Positions 32,556 to 43,013 of a stretch of DNA of 64,000 bases are shown piece after piece (position 1 is the first letter of the stretch; each line of letters starts with the position of its first letter). The translations under genes and the position numbers were made by a program. The DNA is taken from NCBI RefSeq assembly GCF_019430905.1, contig NZ_JAHYCA010000004.1, positions 310,001 through 374,000 on the forward strand. The letters run 5' to 3'. The stretch is from Billgrantia antri (lineage in GTDB: Bacteria > Pseudomonadota > Gammaproteobacteria > Pseudomonadales > Halomonadaceae). The notes under the pieces are model-generated. The model ran no database searches and was not told the DNA's origin. It saw only the letters and a program-made list of their open reading frames with translations.

Positions 32556-34541
32556 TTATTGAACCCTACGCCTCTTACCGGCGCCCTCAAGGGGCTCGGC
32601 CAGGCACACTCGGTTGCGCCCGTCGGCCTTCGCCCGATAGAGCGCCTCGTCGAGACGCTTATAGCACTGGGATTCCGGCTCGTCGAGGCCCAGCTCGGCG
32701 ACGCCGAAGCTGCTGGTGATTCCGGGTACCGGGCTGAAATCCTCCTCCTCGACCGCCCGGCGCAGGCGCTCGGCCAGCGTCACGGCTCCGGCCAGCGGCG
32801 TCCCCGGCAGCAACAACATGAACTCCTCGCCACCCCAGCGTGCCAGCACGTCCACTTCACGCAGCAACGCACTGCAGGTATGCACCAGCTTGGCCAACAC
32901 CATATCGCCCACGCTGTGGCCGAAGGTGTCGTTGACGCGCTTGAAGTGGTCGATATCGAACATGACCAGGCTCAGCACGCGACCGTTGCGCCGAGCTTCC
33001 TGCCGCTCGCGCACCAGCAGATCGATGAAGCGGTTGCGGTTGACCGCACCGGTCAGCGGGTCGTGGCCGGCGTGGTATTCGAGCTCGGCCTGGTAACGCT
33101 TGGCCTGGCTGATGTCGCGCATGATGGTCGCGATGCTCTCGATATCTCCGTTCTCGTCCCGACGGGTGACGATCAGCTGCGAGACCGGAATCTCGCCGTC
33201 GCGCCCAAGCACCGCCGTCTCCGCATACCAATGGCCGTGCTCCATGGCGTAGGGGATCCCCTTCTCCTGGATCAGCCGACGCGCCCATAGGGGGTGAACG
33301 GCCGTCAGTGCGTCCGACAAGGCTTCAGGCAGTATACCCAGCAACTCTCGCCCAGCCTTGTTGAGATAGACGACGCGATGATCGGCATCGGCAATCGACA
33401 CGATATCCGGCGAGGCATCGAGCAGATGCGTGAGACGCTCCTGGTTGACCTGGGCCGCGTAGCGTTCCGTCACGTCTTCGACGATGCCGCTGTATTCGAT
33501 GTCGCCACCCGTCGCGGTCTGTCGATAGGCAGTCACTTCAGCATGGATGAGACGCCCTTTCAGAGTACGCAATCGCAGTGGGCGGCGAAGCACGGCGCCG
33601 TCGCGTTCGAGGTCGGTCAGGAAGCGGTTGATCTCTTTGGGGCAGTAGTAGAACCCGCTCATCGGCGCGGAAAAGAGCGCCCGGTGGGAATCCGCCTCGA
33701 AGATGCGCAGCATGGCGGGATTGGCGGCAGAGAAGTGCCCCCGTGGATCCGCCGTATGACGGTAGACACCCACCGGCAGATTGTGGAACAGCTCATTGTA
33801 GGTCTCGAGCTGGGCGCAGTAACGCTTCTCGTCGGTGACGTCGACGATGATCGAATGCAGATATTCGCGTTCTCTCAGCAGCACCGGACCCGAATAGACG
33901 TGAACGTCACGAATCTCCCCGTTGGCCAGGCGATGGCGAAACTCAAAGAAGAGCTGCTGGCAGGATGTCGCCCTGGCCATGCCGGCATGAATCTCCTCGG
34001 GGGCCATGCAGTTGATATCGGTGATCTTGAGCTGCTTGAGGGTGTCGAGCGGATAGCCGTAGAAGGCCACGGCAGAGGCATTGGCGTCGACGATGCGACC
34101 GTCGCAGGGATCGATCAGCAGCTTGATCGCCGGGTTGGTGTTGAACAACTGCTGGTAGAAAGGTTCGTTGCCTGCTCGGGTGCCCTGAGCAAGCGGTGCC
34201 AGGGTCAATTGCCACGCAGCCTGGCCTTGCCATTGGGTACGCCGTAGCAGCGCCTCGAACGGCGGTTGGCCATCGATGCCCTGGCACACGACGCTGGCGG
34301 TCGTGGTTTCCTGCTGTGCCAGAGCGGCTTCGAGCGCCTGTCGGTCGGCATTACCCAAGAGGGCCTGCCACGACATGCTCGCGACCTCTCCGGCGAGGTC
34401 GAAGTAGTGCCGGGCAGCCTCGTTGGCGTAGCACAATGGCCAGTCCTGCTTGGCTCCAACCACTAGAACCGGCAGGGGCAAATCATATAGCAGGCGGCCT
34501 TGATCGTCGCCAAAAGGCGCCGTCGAGTTACCTTCGTTCAC
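32556..34541 (-). CDS. PAS-domain diguanylate cyclase
   Basis: A 661-residue soluble sensor. At least four PAS-like units (starting near 15, 125, 250 and 375; ANASAVAFYGYPLDTLKQL and IADADHRVVYLNKAGRELLG are typical) precede a C-terminal GGDEF domain (HDPLTGAVNRNRF, ARWGGEEF). The RxxD inhibitory site (REVD) sits five residues before GGEEF. Makes c-di-GMP in response to an unknown cue. The start is GTG 34541 with AGGGAA at 7-nt spacing; the open TTG at 34592 has no ribosome-binding site. Confidence 0.92.
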   Translation of the reverse strand: MNEGNSTAPFGDDQGRLLYDLPLPVLVVGAKQDWPLCYANEAARHYFDLAGEVASMSWQALLGNADRQALEAALAQQETTTASVVCQGIDGQPPFEALLRRTQWQGQAAWQLTLAPLAQGTRAGNEPFYQQLFNTNPAIKLLIDPCDGRIVDANASAVAFYGYPLDTLKQLKITDINCMAPEEIHAGMARATSCQQLFFEFRHRLANGEIRDVHVYSGPVLLREREYLHSIIVDVTDEKRYCAQLETYNELFHNLPVGVYRHTADPRGHFSAANPAMLRIFEADSHRALFSAPMSGFYYCPKEINRFLTDLERDGAVLRRPLRLRTLKGRLIHAEVTAYRQTATGGDIEYSGIVEDVTERYAAQVNQERLTHLLDASPDIVSIADADHRVVYLNKAGRELLGILPEALSDALTAVHPLWARRLIQEKGIPYAMEHGHWYAETAVLGRDGEIPVSQLIVTRRDENGDIESIATIMRDISQAKRYQAELEYHAGHDPLTGAVNRNRFIDLLVRERQEARRNGRVLSLVMFDIDHFKRVNDTFGHSVGDMVLAKLVHTCSALLREVDVLARWGGEEFMLLLPGTPLAGAVTLAERLRRAVEEEDFSPVPGITSSFGVAELGLDEPESQCYKRLDEALYRAKADGRNRVCLAEPLEGAGKRRRVQ

Positions 34542-34691
34542 AGCCGGTTCCCTTGCGTATCGGCGCTTTACAACAGCTACCAAGGACCGCAACCTGTCCA
34601 GGGATCTGTCTCTGCGCCTTATAATAGTCGCTAAGTCTAGCGGTAGGTACGGCCTGAGACTAAATCAGCAGACAACCTACAACTTACAGAT

Positions 34692-35903
34692 TTAGGCTTT
34701 CCTGGCGAGGATGAACAGATTCCTCGGCGTCAATTTCGCGTCGCAGAACGTGCCCACCTGTGCCCTGTAGCCGGCCTCTTCCATCAAGGTGAGTCGATCC
34801 AGCACCAGCCAGATTTCCAGCGGCCGACGGAACAAGTGACGCACCAGTTCCAGCCGTGCCACTTCGGCCTGGCGCTGCCAACCGATGCGTTCGAAAGGCA
34901 CGAGATCGAACGCGCCAGGCAGCGCCAGCCCCTTTCGCGACGCCGCCCAGCGGCAGAAATCTTCGAAGCGCTCGGGAAGCTGGCCATATGCCAGGCTGGG
35001 TACCGGCAGGTAGCGGTCCTCGCCACGCAGTTCACGCTGCAGCTCGTCGAACCCCAACCGCCAGGCATTGGCTTGCTCACGACGACGACGCACGCCGCGT
35101 GGTGCGGTAACCGTTTCCTGCACCGCCAAGCTCAAGTCGTCGCGGTTCAGTCGCAGGCCGAAGTCGCCTGACAGCGCACGGCCTCGCGCCGACACGGGCC
35201 GATATACTGCCTCCTGCGTACGGTGGTAACAGCACGGCGCCAGCGTGACCGCGCTCCCCGCAGCCACTGCCAGCTCGAGCAGCCGCACGTGTAGGTCGCC
35301 GCAGGCATGCAGCGCGACGACATGGGTCTGGGAAGAGAGATGGCGCACCACATCCGGCGCCATGACATCCTGCTGCCGCATGCATACGGCGGCTCGCTGT
35401 TTCGCCGCCAGGCGGCGCCCCTCTGCGCATAGTGGTGCCTGCCACTCCAGCGCGGCGACCTCCGTGGCATGACAACGGGCCAGAGCGCGGGCCAGGTGCC
35501 CCTTACCGGCGCACCATTCCAGCAGGCTGTCCTTTGCAGAAACCTGCAAATGTCGAGCGAAGGCCTCGATCTGCAGCCACTTGCGGCCGCCCACGTGTTG
35601 CCCCCAGGCTGGGGGCAACGAGAAGTTCTCGGCCGCCAGCGGCGCCAGACGCACCAGATCGGCCAGCTCCTCGACCGGCAGCCAAGCACGCAGCAGCGAA
35701 TCCTGCAAGGGGTCGGCCTGCAGGCGTGTCACCTCGTCATCGCTCAGTTGCCGCAGCATCTCAGCCAGCTCCCGGTAGGCCGACTGCCAGGGTGGCTGGC
35801 GATACATGAATGGCGCGGGTTGCCACAGCGGCTGCCACCCGGCCAACAGTTCCGTGAGGCGGGAAAAGCGGCGCTCAGTATTCGATTCTGGATGCTTCGG
35901 CAT
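34692..35903 (-). CDS. SAM-dependent methyltransferase (Methyltransf_32-like)
   Basis: A 403-residue methyltransferase. A variable N-terminal region (1-130) leads into the SAM core: LLEWCAGKGHLARALA is motif I, VAALEWQ motif II, and HVVALHACGDLH the later motif; LAPCCYHR resembles the conserved CCYH of the GSTCD/METTL25-like family (PF13679). The target (probably RNA or protein) is not known. The start overlaps 29 nt of the preceding exported-protein gene on the same strand, implying co-transcription. The long downstream gap of about 150 nt is AT-richer without a clear feature. Confidence 0.88.
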   Translation of the reverse strand: MPKHPESNTERRFSRLTELLAGWQPLWQPAPFMYRQPPWQSAYRELAEMLRQLSDDEVTRLQADPLQDSLLRAWLPVEELADLVRLAPLAAENFSLPPAWGQHVGGRKWLQIEAFARHLQVSAKDSLLEWCAGKGHLARALARCHATEVAALEWQAPLCAEGRRLAAKQRAAVCMRQQDVMAPDVVRHLSSQTHVVALHACGDLHVRLLELAVAAGSAVTLAPCCYHRTQEAVYRPVSARGRALSGDFGLRLNRDDLSLAVQETVTAPRGVRRRREQANAWRLGFDELQRELRGEDRYLPVPSLAYGQLPERFEDFCRWAASRKGLALPGAFDLVPFERIGWQRQAEVARLELVRHLFRRPLEIWLVLDRLTLMEEAGYRAQVGTFCDAKLTPRNLFILARKA

Positions 35904-36408
35904 CGAACTTCACCGAGATGTCGATGCCTTCGTCTGCGATGGCGTCCTCCCCCAGTTCTTTCTGCAGGGCGAGGGTGCCCTCGACTCTGCCGGTCAGATG
36001 AACCTTGCTGCCCTGTAGGTCGAAAGCCTTCAGATTCAGTTGCACCGAGGCATTGTCGGACGTGAACACGGGCGGCATGGCGGTAGCTCCGATGGGATGC
36101 AGGACATCGAATGACGTCACTTCCCCTTCTACCAAGGTGATGCTGAGCGAGAGTGAATCCCGGACCTGCCAATCGTCGGGCTCGACAAAGCCGACCAGAT
36201 CGATCGTCACCTGATCGCCTAGCTCAACGAAAGTAGCGTTGGAGTCGGTTCCCTGGCTGACGATGAACCATTCGCGCTCCTCCCCGTCGAGCAATCCGAC
36301 CATGCTTCCGCTGATCTCGGGCTCATCCGGCGTGCTGGCCGCCACCGGGATGACCGCCAACAGGGCCCACGCCCCCAGCCACGCCCATGGCGCGCGCTTG
36401 CTTTTCAT
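35875..36408 (-). CDS. Exported protein of unknown function
   Basis: A 177-residue protein with a Sec signal peptide (MKSKRAPWAWLGAWALLAVIP..., cleaved near AAST, residue 25). The mature part is acidic and predicted to be rich in beta strands (VTIDLVGFVEPDDW, LSLSITLVEGEVTSFDVL). No cysteines and no family I recognise. Its 3' end overlaps the methyltransferase gene by 29 nt, suggesting one transcript, although the two products should act in different compartments. Confidence 0.75.
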   Translation of the reverse strand: MKSKRAPWAWLGAWALLAVIPVAASTPDEPEISGSMVGLLDGEEREWFIVSQGTDSNATFVELGDQVTIDLVGFVEPDDWQVRDSLSLSITLVEGEVTSFDVLHPIGATAMPPVFTSDNASVQLNLKAFDLQGSKVHLTGRVEGTLALQKELGEDAIADEGIDISVKFDAEASRIEY

Positions 36409-36473
36409 GATTCCCCCTTGCCGCCGCTGCGGCGCGTCTACAGCCGCTCGGCGCCATTCTCAAGCGCCCCCGC

Positions 36474-36944
36474 CTACCTGACAAGCCCAAGGCGCTCATG
36501 CCACTCTGCAAGGCTCTCCTGCGGGTAGCGATCGAAGCACTTGTCGTGCGGCTTGACATCCGGCTCGACCCAGTCGGCCTTGCTGTCCAGCAGCAGATGA
36601 ACCCGCTCGGGTGGTATCGGCAATGGTGTGTCGATGGCCGAGGCGAAAGGGTGTACCAGCGTCGGCCAGCTCGGGTCGAAGACCCACAGGGCACTGCCGC
36701 AGCGGGAACAGAAATGACGCTCGCCCGAGCTCGGTTCGCCATCGATTAGCGCATGGTAGACAGAGATGTGCTCCTCCCCCGCGACTCGAAGCGTGTCGTA
36801 GCGGCCACCGAGGTTGATGGCATATCCGCCGCCTCCTGCGGTCTTGCGGCAGATCGAGCAGTAACAGCGCTGGTAGGGATACGGGTGCGGCGACTCGAGC
36901 TCGAAGGTGACCGCTCCGCAGTGACAGGACCCTTGCAAATGCAT
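36474..36944 (-). CDS. GFA family zinc-binding protein
   Basis: A 156-residue CENP-V/GFA-domain protein. Cysteine ligands are visible in SCHCGAV (near residues 7-9), CYCSICRK and CSRCGSALWVF, the usual two-zinc layout. The family is named for glutathione-dependent formaldehyde-activating enzyme, but most members have no proven activity. The start at ATG 36944 gives the canonical MxLxGSCHCG opening; the frame to 37073 adds unrelated residues. It is divergent from a GST gene, so a glutathione link is possible. Confidence 0.9.
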   Translation of the reverse strand: MHLQGSCHCGAVTFELESPHPYPYQRCYCSICRKTAGGGGYAINLGGRYDTLRVAGEEHISVYHALIDGEPSSGERHFCSRCGSALWVFDPSWPTLVHPFASAIDTPLPIPPERVHLLLDSKADWVEPDVKPHDKCFDRYPQESLAEWHERLGLVR

Positions 36945-37110
36945 GGCTTGTCTCGCAGCTTCGGTGAATGTTCCTTCAGCGTAGCTGCTGGCTTGGCCCT
37001 GACGAGGCAGCCGGGCCGTTACGCCGAATCCGGCGACAGTGGTATGGTCTGGGCAGACTTCGCCGATGCGCACAGCGAATGCCTAACCCCTCAGGCACAA
37101 GGATACCGCA

Positions 37111-37743
37111 ATGATCGACCTCTGGACCTGGACCACTCCCAACGGACGCAAGGTTTCCATTCTGCTCGAGGAGCTCGGCCTGCCCTACCGCACCCACGCC
37201 GTCGACATCACCCAGGGCGAGCAGCACGAGCCGGACTTCCTTGCGGTCAGCCCCAACAACAAGATACCCGCCATTCGTGATGACGATACCGGCATCGCCC
37301 TGATGGAGTCGGGTGCCATCCTCTTTTATCTGGCCGAAAAGGCCGAGCGATTCCTGCCCAAGGATCCGGAGAAGCGCTATCGCACCCTGGAGTGGCTAAT
37401 GTGGCAGATGGGCGGCCTCGGCCCTTTTCTCGGCCAGGCGCACCACTTCCTTCACTTCAATCCCGGCAAGGCCCCCTACGCCGAGGAGCGCTTCCATGGC
37501 GAGGCGCAGCGTCTCTACCACGTCATGGAGGCACGCCTGGCCGATCACGCCTACCTGGCCGGCGACGAGTACACCATCGCCGATATCGCCTGCTGGCCCT
37601 GGGTATCGCGCTACGAGTGGCAGCGCATCGATCTCGCCGACTATCCCAACGTCAAGCGCTGGTACCTCGAGATTGCCAAGCGCCCGGCGGTTCAGCGCGG
37701 CTATCAGGTGCCGAAACAGGTCAACGAGATCCCGCTGCCATGA
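37111..37743 (+). CDS. Glutathione S-transferase family protein (YfcG/YghU-like)
   Basis: A 210-residue GST: a thioredoxin-fold N-terminus (MIDLWTWTTPNGRKVSILLEE, with the NGRK segment of the YfcG/Ure2-like class, then NNKIPAI and the glutathione-binding ESGAILFYLAEK) and an all-helical C-terminus (YTIADIACWPWV). The TPNG opening instead of a catalytic Tyr/Ser/Cys is characteristic of nu-class disulfide-bond reductases. Its stop overlaps the ATG of the SDR gene (ATGA), so the products may act in one pathway. Confidence 0.93.
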   Translation: MIDLWTWTTPNGRKVSILLEELGLPYRTHAVDITQGEQHEPDFLAVSPNNKIPAIRDDDTGIALMESGAILFYLAEKAERFLPKDPEKRYRTLEWLMWQMGGLGPFLGQAHHFLHFNPGKAPYAEERFHGEAQRLYHVMEARLADHAYLAGDEYTIADIACWPWVSRYEWQRIDLADYPNVKRWYLEIAKRPAVQRGYQVPKQVNEIPLP

Positions 37744-38621
37744 GTCGTCATGCCCCTTCCCACGGCGGCACGCCACCCAGCGTTCTGGTGACCGGTGGCT
37801 CCAGCGGCATCGGTCATGCCGCGGCACATGTCATGGCGCAGCGCGGCTGGCGGGTCTTCACCACGGCTCGCCGCGAGGAGGATATCGCACGGCTAGAGGG
37901 AGAGGGTCTCGAAGTTCTGTCCCTGGAGCTTTCCTCCAGCGAATCGATCGAGCGCTGCGTTGCGCAGTTGCTGGAGCGTACCGATGGACGACTCGACGCC
38001 CTGTTCAACAATGCCGCCTACGGACAGCCGGGCGCGGTGGAGGATCTTTCCCGGGAGGTGCTGCGCGCTCAGTTGGAAGCCAACCTGCTCGGCACGCACG
38101 AACTCACCACACGGATCATTCCTGTGATGCGCAAGCAAGGCAGCGGACGCATCGTGCAGAACAGCTCGGTGCTTGGCTTCGCCGCCCTGCCCTACCGTGG
38201 CGCCTACGTGTGCTCGAAGTTTGCCCTGGAGGGATTGACAGATGCCCTGCGCCAGGAGCTGCATGGCAGCGGCATCCATGTCAGCCTGATCGAGCCCGGC
38301 CCTATCGCCAGCCGCTTTCGCGAGAATGCCTATCGCGCCTTCAGGGTCAACATCGATACAGAGCACAGCGTTCACCGCGAGACCTATCGCGCCGTGGAAG
38401 CGCGGCTGGCGGGTCGCAAGGACTCCTCCGGCGGCGCTTTCACCCTGGGTCCCGATGCCGTGGTCGACAAGCTGATCCACGCGCTGGAAAGCCGGCGCCC
38501 CAAACCGCGCTATCATGTGACTCTGCCCACCCACCTGTTCGGCGTGCTCAAGCGACTGCTCTCCACGCGCGGCATGGATCGGGTGCTGCTGGCCTCGACA
38601 CGCGACGAGCGCAGAACCTAG
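37740..38621 (+). CDS. SDR family oxidoreductase
   Basis: A 293-residue classical-to-extended SDR of the retinol-dehydrogenase-like group: VLVTGGSSGIG at about 15-25, NNAAYGQPG, and YVCSK (Y-x3-K). A longer C-terminal segment (KPRYHVTLPTHLFGVLKRLL) is membrane-associated in relatives. The substrate is unknown. It is translationally coupled to the upstream GST (4-nt overlap); the longer frame from 37392 is a shadow of that gene. Confidence 0.92.
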   Translation: MSRHAPSHGGTPPSVLVTGGSSGIGHAAAHVMAQRGWRVFTTARREEDIARLEGEGLEVLSLELSSSESIERCVAQLLERTDGRLDALFNNAAYGQPGAVEDLSREVLRAQLEANLLGTHELTTRIIPVMRKQGSGRIVQNSSVLGFAALPYRGAYVCSKFALEGLTDALRQELHGSGIHVSLIEPGPIASRFRENAYRAFRVNIDTEHSVHRETYRAVEARLAGRKDSSGGAFTLGPDAVVDKLIHALESRRPKPRYHVTLPTHLFGVLKRLLSTRGMDRVLLASTRDERRT

Positions 38622-38650
38622 CCGATTTATCATTATTAGGAGAGATACAC

Positions 38651-38971
38651 TTGGGTCGACTCATCTCGCTGATGTTCATCGCCGCCCTGGCCTATGGCGG
38701 CCTCTACTTCTATTACGGCCATGTCGTCGAACAGGCCCTCGAGGAGCAGCTCGAGGCACGCGGGCTAACCGCACTGGAGGTACAGCGCATCGAATACGAG
38801 CCGCTGGCGCCCCTCAGCACCGAGGCCACCATCCGCGCGGAAGTCGGCTACCGCGGTGCCGATGCCACGGTCACCATTCGCCTGCACGGCCACCCGCTGT
38901 TTTCGGACGAAATGCGCATGGAGCTCGACGGCCTGCAGAACCTGCGGCTTAGGTTCAACGTGGGAGAATGA
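38651..38971 (+). CDS. Small single-pass membrane protein of unknown function
   Basis: A 106-residue protein with one N-terminal hydrophobic segment (LISLMFIAALAYGGLYFYYG), then an acidic soluble domain with repeated strand-like stretches (LEVQRIEYEPLAPLSTEATI, ATVTIRLHGH). The start is TTG 38651, supported by AGGAG about 8 nt upstream; an ATG at 38672 would cut into the membrane segment. It follows the SDR gene by 29 nt on the same strand. The fold suggests a membrane-tethered beta domain, but no family was recognised. Confidence 0.7.
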   Translation: MGRLISLMFIAALAYGGLYFYYGHVVEQALEEQLEARGLTALEVQRIEYEPLAPLSTEATIRAEVGYRGADATVTIRLHGHPLFSDEMRMELDGLQNLRLRFNVGE

Positions 38972-39054
38972 TCGAAAGGAGCGACGAGTTCGCGAGGCAT
39001 GGCTCTCATGCTATGCTCGCCGCCCTGAACCCACCAACATGACGGGAGCACGAC

Positions 39055-39333
39055 ATGGCCAGGGCAACGGCACGGCACATTCTGGTAAACGACGAAGCGA
39101 AGTGCGAGGCCCTCAAGGCCGAGATCGAGGGTGGCCGCGACTTCGCCGAAGTGGCACGCGAGCACTCCACCTGCCCCTCGGGCCGCCAGGGCGGCGACTT
39201 GGGCAGCTTCGGACCCGGGCAGATGGTGCGCGAGTTCGACGAAGTGGTGTTCTCCGGCGAGCTGAACAAGGTTCACGGCCCGGTGAAGACTCAGTTCGGC
39301 TATCATCTGCTGGAAATCACCAGCCGCAGCTGA
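39055..39333 (+). CDS. Parvulin-type peptidyl-prolyl cis-trans isomerase (PpiC-like)
   Basis: A 92-residue single-domain parvulin, cytosolic because it has no signal peptide: ARHILV opens the fold (first conserved His), then FAEVAREHSTCPSGRQGGDLGSFGPGQMV and GPVKTQFGYHLLEI (second His). It matches E. coli PpiC (93 residues) throughout. It accelerates Xaa-Pro bond isomerisation in protein folding. It is followed by a strong terminator hairpin. Confidence 0.95.
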   Translation: MARATARHILVNDEAKCEALKAEIEGGRDFAEVAREHSTCPSGRQGGDLGSFGPGQMVREFDEVVFSGELNKVHGPVKTQFGYHLLEITSRS

Positions 39334-39368
39334 TGCCAGCCCCGGTGCCCCCCGCCGGGGCCACGCCC

Positions 39369-39397
39369 AAAGCCGCCGTGCCTGCCACGGCGGCTTT
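39369..39397 (+). terminator. Intrinsic terminator after the parvulin gene
   Basis: AAAGCCGCCGTG (39369-39380) and CACGGCGGCTTT (39386-39397) form a perfect 12-bp stem with a 5-nt loop, followed by GTCGTTTC. It lies 36 nt after the stop. Confidence 0.85.
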
Positions 39398-39487
39398 GTC
39401 GTTTCTGCAATGTCGCCCCCTCCCTTGACCTTATGGAAACCTGGCCTGCTACCTTTAGTCGTTCATGCTGATAGCAAGGAGTCGTGT

Positions 39488-40954
39488 GTGACAGGGAAGC
39501 AACAGGAGCAGGAAGCTCATTTCCGTGACCGGGTACCCGACCCGCCTCAAGGCAGGCAGCGCATCAAGTGGTACGGCCCCGGCCTGCTGTGGATGCTCTC
39601 CGCCGTGGGTACTGGCTCGATCCTCTTCACCCCTCGCGTGGCCTCCGCCTACGAGTATCAGCTGCTGTGGATACTGCTAATGGTGGTGCTGTTCATGTGG
39701 GTCATGATCCGGGAGATGGCGCGCTACTCCATCGTCACCGGCCACTCCATGCTGGAGGGCATGCACACACTCAGCGGGCCGAGGAACTGGGCCGTATGGG
39801 TAATCTTCGTGCCGCAGTTGCTGGCGGCGGCGATCGGCATCGCCGGGCTTGCCGCCGTCGTCGGCAGTGCCCTAGGCGAAACCATGCCCGGCAACAACAC
39901 GCTCTATGCCATGGCCATGGTGGTGGCTTCCACCCTGTTCACCGCCACCGGGCGCTACTCGATGATCGAGACTTTCAGTCGCGTGATGGCTCTGGCGCTG
40001 ATGGTGATGGCCATTATCACGGCGGTCATCGTCTTTCCCGGCCTGGCGCCGCTCGCCGAGGGTCTCACCTTCAACTGGCCCGAGAGCCCTGATCTTTATG
40101 TGATCCTGCCTTGGGTGGGCACCATTCTTGCCGGTTCCATGGGCATCGTCTGGTTCGGCTACTGGACCGCCACCCGTGGCTTCGGCGGTGGCCTGCAGAG
40201 CCGAGAACCCGATGACGAGCAGCCCGACGACTCGCGCAGGGAGATGAACAGGACCGGCCCGAAGCCGCAGGAAACCCGTGTCGCCCATGCCCGGGGCTGG
40301 ATTCGCGCCATGAGCGTGACCGCGGCACTCGGCGTGGTCGGCGGGCTGGTGGTGATCTTCTCTTTCCTTGTGCTCGGCGCTGAACTGCTGGCCCCGGAAG
40401 GCATCATGCCCGAGGGTCCGGAGGTCGCGGTGGACCTGACCCGTATCTTCTCGGAGGTGTGGGGAGAGGTCGGTCGCTATGTGTTGCTGGCGGCGATCGT
40501 CATCGCGCTGGGCGGCAGCATCCTGGCCAACCAGGACGGCTGGGGCCGCAGCTTCGCCGACATGACCCTTATCGTGACCCGGGCCCGTCGCGAGGCCGCT
40601 GAACCGGGTCCGCTGCTGAAGGGTCTGACTAGCCTCGATCGGTGGCTGCCGTGGGACATGTTAGAGCGTCGCTGGCTCAAGCGGCTCTATATCGTCGTCG
40701 TGACCGGCATCGTGCCACTGCTCATCCTGCTGGCTTTCAGCGATCCAGTGCAGGTCATGTCCGTTTCGGGCATCATTGCGGCAGCCCATACGCCCTTCAT
40801 TGCCCTGGCCGCGCTCTACGTCAACCGCACGCGCCTGCCGACGGCGCTCAGACCGGGCTTGACGGCAACCGTCACGATGACCCTGGCCGGGCTCTTCTAC
40901 CTCGGCTTTGCCGTGCTTTATCTCCTCAACATGGCGGGCCTGTTGAATGGCTGA
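39488..40954 (+). CDS. Nramp-family-like metal transporter lacking the DPGN motif
   Basis: A 488-residue membrane protein with about 11 helices and an Nramp/LeuT-like layout (GPGLLWMLSAVGTGSILFTPRVASAYEYQLLW in the first helix pair; ILANQDGWGRSFADM later). Canonical Nramp proteins have DPGN in TM1 for metal binding; here the equivalent reads GTGSILF, so Mn2+/Fe2+ transport is not assured and it may be an Nramp-related carrier of another ion. Residues about 225-275 form an acidic/basic loop. The start is GTG 39488 with AAGGAG at 6-nt spacing; the open frame to 39410 overlaps the terminator. Confidence 0.82.
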   Translation: MTGKQQEQEAHFRDRVPDPPQGRQRIKWYGPGLLWMLSAVGTGSILFTPRVASAYEYQLLWILLMVVLFMWVMIREMARYSIVTGHSMLEGMHTLSGPRNWAVWVIFVPQLLAAAIGIAGLAAVVGSALGETMPGNNTLYAMAMVVASTLFTATGRYSMIETFSRVMALALMVMAIITAVIVFPGLAPLAEGLTFNWPESPDLYVILPWVGTILAGSMGIVWFGYWTATRGFGGGLQSREPDDEQPDDSRREMNRTGPKPQETRVAHARGWIRAMSVTAALGVVGGLVVIFSFLVLGAELLAPEGIMPEGPEVAVDLTRIFSEVWGEVGRYVLLAAIVIALGGSILANQDGWGRSFADMTLIVTRARREAAEPGPLLKGLTSLDRWLPWDMLERRWLKRLYIVVVTGIVPLLILLAFSDPVQVMSVSGIIAAAHTPFIALAALYVNRTRLPTALRPGLTATVTMTLAGLFYLGFAVLYLLNMAGLLNG

Positions 40955-41062
40955 TGTACAAGGACGAAGCGCCTTTGCCTGTTCCGTCAAGCACTGCGCC
41001 TGGCGTTGCCACGCGCTAGGATAGGGCATGTCGATTCGCTCTTTCGAAAACAGGAACACCGC

Positions 41063-42063
<1,001 letters not shown>

Positions 42064-42067
<4 letters not shown>

Positions 42068-42825
42068 ACCTGCAGTCGGTCAAGACCATCTATCTGGCCG
42101 AGATGGCCCGCAGCCTGCGCACCGTTCTGCAGAGCATCGTCTCGCCAGTGGTGTCCACCTCGCTCTACTTCGTGGTGTTCGGCGCTGCCATCGGCTCGCG
42201 TATCAGCGAGGTGGACGGTGTGAGCTACGGCGCCTTCATCGTGCCCGGACTGATCATGCTAATGCTGTTGACCCAGAGCGTTTCGACCGCCTCGTTCGGC
42301 ATTTTCTTCCCACGCTTTTCGGGCACCATCTACGAGATCCTCTCGGCACCGATCTCGTACTTCGAGGTCGTGCTCGGCTATGTCGGCGCGGCGGCCACCA
42401 AGTCGGTGATCCTCGGCTTGATCGTGCTCGGCACGGCCCGCCTGTTCGTGTCCTTCTCGATCGAATACCCGCTGGTAATGCTGCTATTCTTGATTCTCAC
42501 TGCGCTGACCTTCAGCCTGCTCGGTTTCATCATCGGCATCTGGGCCGACGGCTTCGAGAAACTGCAACTGGTGCCTCTGCTGATCGTCACGCCACTGACC
42601 TTCCTTGGCGGCACCTTCTACTCCATCGATATGCTCCCGGACTTCTGGCAGGCCGTGACCCTGCTCAACCCGGTGGTCTATTTGGTCAGCGGGTTCCGCT
42701 GGAGCTTCTACGGCTCTGGAGATGTCAGCATCTGGGCCAGCCTGGCCATCATCACGCTGTTCCTCGGCGTCGCACTGGCGGTGATCAGTTGGATCTTTCG
42801 CACCGGCTATCGCCTCAAGCCATAG
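42064..42825 (+). CDS. ABC-2 type transporter permease (YadH-like)
   Basis: A 253-residue membrane protein with six helices. ABC-2 features: [60 protein letters not shown] and [13 protein letters not shown]. It forms the membrane half of an exporter with the coupled ATPase, whose final codons its start overlaps (ATGA). The substrate is unknown. No terminator was seen after it. Confidence 0.94.
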
Positions 42826-43013
42826 GTTGGCCGTTTGGGCATAGTTACGCCTGGCGCGTCTGGCGGTTCTTGACCATCCTTTAAAAGCATTACCCTCCGT
42901 TACCGGGCGTGAGGGGAAAGCTGTTGCAAGACCAGTCAGTTCAGGAAAAAAATCAATAAAAGCCGTTGTTTGGCGTCAGACGACCTTGATGCCATCTCTC
43001 AAGGGAACAATGC

